Assembly: GCF_003119115.1 (NCBI RefSeq)
Contig: NZ_CP022367.1
Coordinates: 1,601,001-1,665,000 of the forward strand
Origin: Azospirillum sp. TSH58
GTDB lineage: Bacteria; Pseudomonadota; Alphaproteobacteria; Azospirillales; Azospirillaceae
Reading direction: 5' to 3'
DNA length: 64,000 bases
Below the pieces are notes generated by a model, which did no database searches, was not told the origin of the DNA, and worked only from the letters and a program-made list of their open reading frames with translations. Both the position numbers and the translations under genes were made by a program. Positions 60,272 to 64,000 of the stretch are shown here, piece after piece (position 1 is the first letter of the stretch; each line of letters starts with the position of its first letter).

Positions 60272-60883
60272 ATGAGCACGACTTCGACCCCCCGGACCAC
60301 GGACCCCCGGACCGCGGACGGCGACGCCAACCCGCTGACCGGCGTGATCGCCGAGAACATCCGCAATTTCCGGCTCCGCCAGGGGCTGTCCGTCGATGCG
60401 CTCGCCAAGCTGTCGGGCAACAGCCGGGCGGAGCTGACGGCGGTCGAGGCGGGGCGCGGGCCGTCCAACATCGATTTCCTGTGGACCATCGCCCGCGCGC
60501 TCGACGTGCCCTTCTCCAGCCTGCTCAGCAGCGGGGGCAGCGGCGGGACCACGGTGATCCGGCGGGCGGACAGCCGGCCGCTGGCCTCGCGCGACGGACG
60601 CTTCAGCTCGCGGGCGCTGTTTCCCTTCCACGGCGAGCGGCAGGTGGAGTTCTACGAGCTGCGCCTCGCCCCCGGCACCGATGAACGGGCCGACGCCCAC
60701 ACCATCGGCACCGTGGAGAACATCCTGGTCGGGCGCGGCGTGGTCGAGATCGAGACCGGCGACGGCACCCACCGGCTGGAGGAGGGCGACACGATCCAGT
60801 TCGACGCCGACTCCCCCCACGCCTACCGCAATGTCGGCGACGGCGAGGCGCTTCTCTATCTCGTGATGACCTATGTTCTCTGA
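60272..60883 (+). CDS. XRE-family regulator with C-terminal cupin domain
   Basis: A 203-residue regulator. The N-terminal XRE helix-turn-helix (about 25-80) is NIRNFRLRQGLSVDALAKLS...NSRAELTAVEAGRGPSNID, and the C-terminal cupin (about 125-200) has the metal-type HTIGTVENILVGRG and the GDTIQFDADSPHAYRN region. Such XRE-cupin proteins often sense a small ligand or amino acid through the cupin. It begins 47 bases after the sulfate-type binding protein gene and probably co-transcribes, so it may control sulfur or amino-acid uptake. Its stop codon lies in a 16-bp tandem repeat. Confidence 0.86.
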   Translation: MSTTSTPRTTDPRTADGDANPLTGVIAENIRNFRLRQGLSVDALAKLSGNSRAELTAVEAGRGPSNIDFLWTIARALDVPFSSLLSSGGSGGTTVIRRADSRPLASRDGRFSSRALFPFHGERQVEFYELRLAPGTDERADAHTIGTVENILVGRGVVEIETGDGTHRLEEGDTIQFDADSPHAYRNVGDGEALLYLVMTYVL

Positions 60884-60938
60884 CCCTGGCGTTCTCTGAC
60901 CCCGGCGTTCTCTGCCCCCGGCGTTCTCTGACTCCCGG
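60876..60938. repeat. 16-bp tandem repeat at a convergent junction
   Basis: Unit TTCTCTGACCCCGGCG occurs at 60876-60891 (one mismatch), 60892-60907, 60908-60923 (one mismatch) and partly at 60924-60938. The stop codon of the XRE-cupin gene is in the first unit, and the oxyR stop follows the last. Each unit would repeat a TGA/CTGA. Confidence 0.8.
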
Positions 60939-61895
60939 TCAGGCGGCGGTCCGCACGCTGGCGTCGCCATTGGCGGGAGCCTGCGGCCCGCTGTCGCGGG
61001 ACATCTCCGTCTTCAAGGCGGCGGCGAGTTGCCGGAAGGTCTCCTTGCGGCCGGAGGTGCGGCGCCAGACCAGCCCGATGCGGCGGAAGGGCCGCTCCCC
61101 GCCCAGCGGGCGAACCACCACATCCAAACCGCGCAGAATCCCCGAGTCGAGCGCCATCTGCGGCAGCAGCGTCACCCCCAGCCCGTTGGCGACCATCTGG
61201 ACCAGCGTGTGCAGGCTGGTGCCCTGGAACGCAGCGCTTTGCCGTGCCCCTTCCATGGAGCAGGCGGCCAGCGCGTGGTCGCGCAGGCAGTGCCCGTCCT
61301 CCAGCAGCAGCAGATCGTCCAGCGCCACGTCGGACGGGCGGGGCGTCGTGACGTCGCTCAGCCGGTGGTTGGGCGTGCAGACCACGGAAAAGCGGTCTTC
61401 GGCGAGGTCGATCGATTCCACGTCGCCGGAGGGGTAGGGCAGGGCCAGGATGGCCGCGTCGAGCTCCCCCGACTCCAGCCGGTCGAGCAGCCGGGCCGTC
61501 TGGTCCTCGCGCAGGAACAGCTTCAGCTTGGGGAAGCTGTCGCGCAGGGCCGGCATCACGCGGGGAATCAGGAAGGGGCCGATGGTCGGGATCACGCCCA
61601 GATGGAGCGGCCCGGACATCGGGTCCTCCACCGAGCGGGCCATGTCCACCAGCTCCTCCGCCCCCTTCAGCACGATGCGGGCGCGGTCGGCGATCTCCCG
61701 GCCCAGCGGGGTCGGCAGGACGGTGCGCCGCGTGCGCTCCAGCAGCGGCGCGCCCAGCAGGCTCTCCAATTCCTGGATGCCGGCGCTGAGCGTGGACTGG
61801 CTGACGAGGCACGCCTCCGCCGCCTTGCCGAAATGGCAGCGATCGACGACGGCGACGAGGTAGTGGAGCTGGCGCAAGGTGGGAAGGGGCTTCAT
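60939..61895 (-). CDS. oxyR: Hydrogen-peroxide-responsive LysR regulator (OxyR)
   Basis: A 318-residue LysR regulator that activates peroxide-defence genes when oxidised. The helix-turn-helix region is LPTLRQLHYLVAVVDRCHFG, continuing into SQSTLSAGIQELESLLG. The redox pair sits in LEDGHCLRDHALAAC, with cysteines about 203 and 212, nine residues apart as in E. coli OxyR (199/208). ATG at 61895 is used; an in-frame GTG is three codons upstream. It is divergent from ahpC and the 234-base gap holds two overlapping ATCG-N7-CGAT elements. Confidence 0.92.
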   Translation of the reverse strand: MKPLPTLRQLHYLVAVVDRCHFGKAAEACLVSQSTLSAGIQELESLLGAPLLERTRRTVLPTPLGREIADRARIVLKGAEELVDMARSVEDPMSGPLHLGVIPTIGPFLIPRVMPALRDSFPKLKLFLREDQTARLLDRLESGELDAAILALPYPSGDVESIDLAEDRFSVVCTPNHRLSDVTTPRPSDVALDDLLLLEDGHCLRDHALAACSMEGARQSAAFQGTSLHTLVQMVANGLGVTLLPQMALDSGILRGLDVVVRPLGGERPFRRIGLVWRRTSGRKETFRQLAAALKTEMSRDSGPQAPANGDASVRTAA

Positions 61896-61908
61896 GCACT
61901 GCACAATA

Positions 61909-61932
61909 ATCGGTTTTATCGATCAAAGCGAT
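61909..61932. promoter_or_regulatory. Candidate OxyR-type sites
   Basis: ATCG-N7-CGAT (61909-61923) overlaps a second ATCG-N7-CGAT (61918-61932). OxyR binds repeats of ATAG-N7-CTAT type, so the spacing fits, but the bases only partly match. The site lies between oxyR and ahpC. Confidence 0.45.
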
Positions 61933-62129
61933 TGGTATTTTTCGCTTCCATCGCTGACCCATTGCCCCTAACTTCCCTGGTGTCAAGCGACCAACGAGGG
62001 GGGAGCAGACTTCCGGCAGGGATGCCGCGGCACCGGTAGCCCATTTGGGAAACCATTGGGGAGACGGGGCCAGGCTGGCAGGACACCGGAGTGACGCTTG
62101 CTCCAATCATTCAGACTGATGGAGAAATC

Positions 62130-62693
62130 ATGTCCTTGATCAACACCGAGATTAAGCCGTTCAAGGCGACCGCTTTCAAGGGCGGCAAGTTCATCGACGT
62201 CAGCGATGCCGACCTGAAGGGCAAGTGGTCGGTCGTCTTCTTCTACCCGGCGGACTTCACCTTCGTGTGCCCGACCGAGCTGGAAGACCTGGCCGATAAC
62301 TACAGCGAGTTCCAGAAGCTCGGCGTTGAGATCTACAGCGTTTCGACCGACACCCATTTCTGCCACAAGGCCTGGCACGACACCTCGCCGGCCATCGGCA
62401 AGATCGCCTACACCATGGTCGGCGACCCGACCGCCACGATCTGCCGCAACTTCGAGATCCTGATCGAGGAGAAGGGCCTCGCCGACCGCGGCACCTTCGT
62501 CGTCGACCCGGACGGCAAGATCCAGATCGTCGAGATCACCGCCGGCGGCATCGGCCGCGACGCCCGCGAGCTGCTCCGCAAGGTGAAGGCCGCCCAGTAC
62601 GTCGCCTCGCACCCGGGCGAGGTCTGCCCGGCCAAGTGGGAAGAGGGTGAGAAGACGCTCGCCCCGTCGCTCGACCTCGTCGGCAAGATCTAA
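62130..62693 (+). CDS. ahpC: Alkyl hydroperoxide reductase subunit C (peroxiredoxin)
   Basis: Reduces H2O2 and organic hydroperoxides. The 187-residue 2-Cys peroxiredoxin matches E. coli AhpC in length: peroxidatic Cys 47 in [13 protein letters not shown], resolving Cys near residue 166 in [10 protein letters not shown], and the conserved [15 protein letters not shown] start. ATG at 62130 follows GGAG. It is divergent from oxyR and followed by ahpF after a 266-base gap with hairpins, so it can be made in excess. Confidence 0.95.
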   Translation: MSLINTEIKPFKATAFKGGKFIDVSDADLKGKWSVVFFYPADFTFVCPTELEDLADNYSEFQKLGVEIYSVSTDTHFCHKAWHDTSPAIGKIAYTMVGDPTATICRNFEILIEEKGLADRGTFVVDPDGKIQIVEITAGGIGRDARELLRKVKAAQYVASHPGEVCPAKWEEGEKTLAPSLDLVGKI

Positions 62694-62722
62694 GCCTCTC
62701 CGGCTTGATCCTCTGGGAACCG

Positions 62723-62809
62723 CCGGCCGCAACCGCGGCCGGACGGTTCGGCCGTCGGCTACGCTGGCCGCGGTGCCACGGCTTCGGGCCCGGATCGATT
62801 CCGGGCCCG
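62723..62809 (+). terminator. Two stem-loops between ahpC and ahpF
   Basis: CCGGCCGC (62723-62730) pairs with GCGGCCGG (62735-62742). CGGGCCCGGA (62785-62794) pairs with TCCGGGCCCG (62800-62809). No T-run follows either, so partial termination or mRNA processing is more likely than a full stop. Confidence 0.55.
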
Positions 62810-62830
62810 GATCACGAGTGGCCTTCATCC

Positions 62831-62864
62831 GTTCACCAAGATCCGCCGTTCACCAAGATCCGCC
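62831..62864. repeat. 17-bp direct repeat upstream of ahpF
   Basis: GTTCACCAAGATCCGCC at 62831-62847 is exactly repeated at 62848-62864, followed by a partial GTTCGACAAG (62865-62874). It lies about 95 bases before ahpF. Confidence 0.85.
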
Positions 62865-62959
62865 GTTCGACAAGAAACGCTTCAACGAACTTCTGCTGCC
62901 CGGACCCGCCCTGGCGCCACCGGGCTCGCTTCGAAAAACCACTTTCGGGAGCCCTCGCC

Positions 62960-64000
62960 GTGTTGGATAGCAACGTCAAAGGCCAGCTCAAGGCCTATTT
63001 CGACAAGATCACGCAGCCCATCGAACTGGCCGCCTCCCTGGACGACGGCGCAAAATCGCAGGAAATGCAGGCTCTGCTGCAGGACATCGCGTCCCTGTCG
63101 GACAAGATCACCTTCGTCCGCAGCGACGACGACGCGCGCAAGCCCTCCTTCGCGATCACGCGCACCGGCACCGACATCGGCGTCCGCTTCGCCGGCCTGC
63201 CGATGGGCCACGAATTCAATTCCCTCATCCTCGCCCTGCTGCAGGTCGGCGGCCACCCCTCCAAGGAGTCGGCGGAGGTCATCGAGCAGGTGAAGGCGCT
63301 GGAGGGTGAGTACCGGTTCGAGACCTACTTCTCGCTGTCCTGCCAGAACTGCCCCGACGTGGTGCAGGCCCTGAACCTGATGAGCGTTCTGAACCCGCGG
63401 ATCAAGCATGTCGCCATCGACGGCGCGCTGTTCCAGCAGGAGGTCGAATCGCGCAAGATCATGGCCGTCCCATCCATCTTCCTGAACGGCGAGCCGTTCG
63501 GCCAGGGCCGCATGGGGCTGGAGCAGATCCTCGCCAAGATCGACACCGGCGCCTCGCAGCGCGACGCCGAGAAGATCAAGGCCAAGGACGCCTTCGACGT
63601 GCTGGTGATCGGCGGCGGCCCGGCCGGCGCCGCGGCGGCGATCTACGCGGCCCGCAAGGGCATCCGCACCGGCGTCGCGGCGGAACGCTTCGGCGGTCAG
63701 GTGCTCGACACGATGGCCATCGAGAACTTCATCTCCGTCTCGCACACCGAGGGGCCGAAGCTGGCCGCCGCGCTGGAGCAGCACGTCAAGGAGTATGAGG
63801 TCGACGTGATGAACCTGCAGCGGGCGGAGAAGCTGATCCCCGCGTCGGGTCCGGGCGGCCTGATCGAGGTCCAGCTCGCCAACGGCGCCTCGCTGAAGTC
63901 GAAGACGGTGATCCTGTCCACCGGTGCCCGCTGGCGCCAGATGGGCGTCCCCGGCGAGGATGAGTACCGGAACAAGGGCGTGGCCTATTGCCCGCACTGC
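62960..64000 (+). CDS. ahpF: Alkyl hydroperoxide reductase subunit F, 3' partial
   Basis: Transfers electrons from NADH through FAD to AhpC. The visible 347 codons run off the window end. Start is a GTG (62960), matching the family's MLDxNxKxQLKAY opening. The N-terminal double thioredoxin-like domain has [20 protein letters not shown] (CxxC) and [18 protein letters not shown]. The FAD-binding region is [21 protein letters not shown], followed by [17 protein letters not shown]. The second redox CxxC (AYCPHC) is the last thing in the window. The NADH domain is missing. Confidence 0.95.
   Translation, partial: MLDSNVKGQLKAYFDKITQPIELAASLDDGAKSQEMQALLQDIASLSDKITFVRSDDDARKPSFAITRTGTDIGVRFAGLPMGHEFNSLILALLQVGGHPSKESAEVIEQVKALEGEYRFETYFSLSCQNCPDVVQALNLMSVLNPRIKHVAIDGALFQQEVESRKIMAVPSIFLNGEPFGQGRMGLEQILAKIDTGASQRDAEKIKAKDAFDVLVIGGGPAGAAAAIYAARKGIRTGVAAERFGGQVLDTMAIENFISVSHTEGPKLAAALEQHVKEYEVDVMNLQRAEKLIPASGPGGLIEVQLANGASLKSKTVILSTGARWRQMGVPGEDEYRNKGVAYCPHC

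Overview
The window is about 64 kb of uniformly GC-rich, densely packed bacterial chromosome or chromid. The gene families, the GTG/ATGA-coupled operons, the Entner-Doudoroff genes, metX-metW, the chorismate mutase / hisC / tyrC run and the oxyR-ahpC-ahpF locus suggest an alphaproteobacterium of the Rhodospirillales, most like Azospirillum. That assignment is recognition, not a search result. I saw no tRNA, rRNA, CRISPR array, prophage or insertion sequence. The first gene (HAMP-MFS fusion) and the last (ahpF) are cut by the window ends.

Layout. 1-4.6 kb: an operon of HAMP-MFS fusion, Tat-type solute-binding protein, GNAT and ATP-grasp ligase, followed by two coiled-coil hypotheticals (4.6-6.3 kb). 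6.7-12 kb: a hybrid histidine kinase, an OmpR-type regulator and a pseudo-receiver/MarR regulator. 12-15.5 kb: a TPR O-GlcNAc-transferase-like protein, an RcnB-like protein and a GNAT. 15.5-21.7 kb: a spermidine/putrescine-type ABC importer with a hydantoin/Asp-Glu racemase and a divergent GntR regulator that share TTGTGCACAA operators. 21.8-26.8 kb: ferrochelatase, then an OsmF/YehZ-type osmolyte ABC transporter. 26.8-30.8 kb: a hypothetical, a BON-LysM protein, an HtrA-like protein without its catalytic triad, a thioesterase and an enoyl-CoA hydratase.

30.9-36 kb holds gluconate and Entner-Doudoroff metabolism (gnd, a LacI regulator, gntK, edd) with two matching operators around the gntK start. 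36.2-42 kb is one seven-gene leftward operon: polar-amino-acid-type ABC transporter, 2-hydroxyacid dehydrogenase, LacI regulator and a 2-keto-4-pentenoate-hydratase-type enzyme. An 18-bp palindrome lies upstream of it. 42.4-47.5 kb: moeA behind an FNR/FixK-type box, facing DUF1244, DUF364, DUF2478 and a TusA-like sulfur carrier, then an SDR and a TauE/SafE permease. 47.7-53.8 kb: a Cys-rich copper-storage-like protein, a UDG-like protein, dcd, cupin, GST, gloB, a methyltransferase, a small hydrolase and a PRC-barrel protein. 53.9-59 kb: metX-metW, divergent from chorismate mutase, hisC and a prephenate dehydrogenase. 59-64 kb: an orphan sulfate-type binding protein, an XRE-cupin regulator, oxyR, ahpC and ahpF.

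The parts most likely to hold undescribed biology are the HAMP-MFS/SBP/GNAT/ATP-grasp operon, the TusA-DUF2478-DUF364 genes beside moeA, the seven-gene LacI/ABC/hydratase operon, and several degenerate or fused proteins (pseudo-HtrA, pseudo-receiver-MarR, chorismate mutase with a poor prephenate-dehydratase domain). A family of GC-rich palindromes sits at gene ends.
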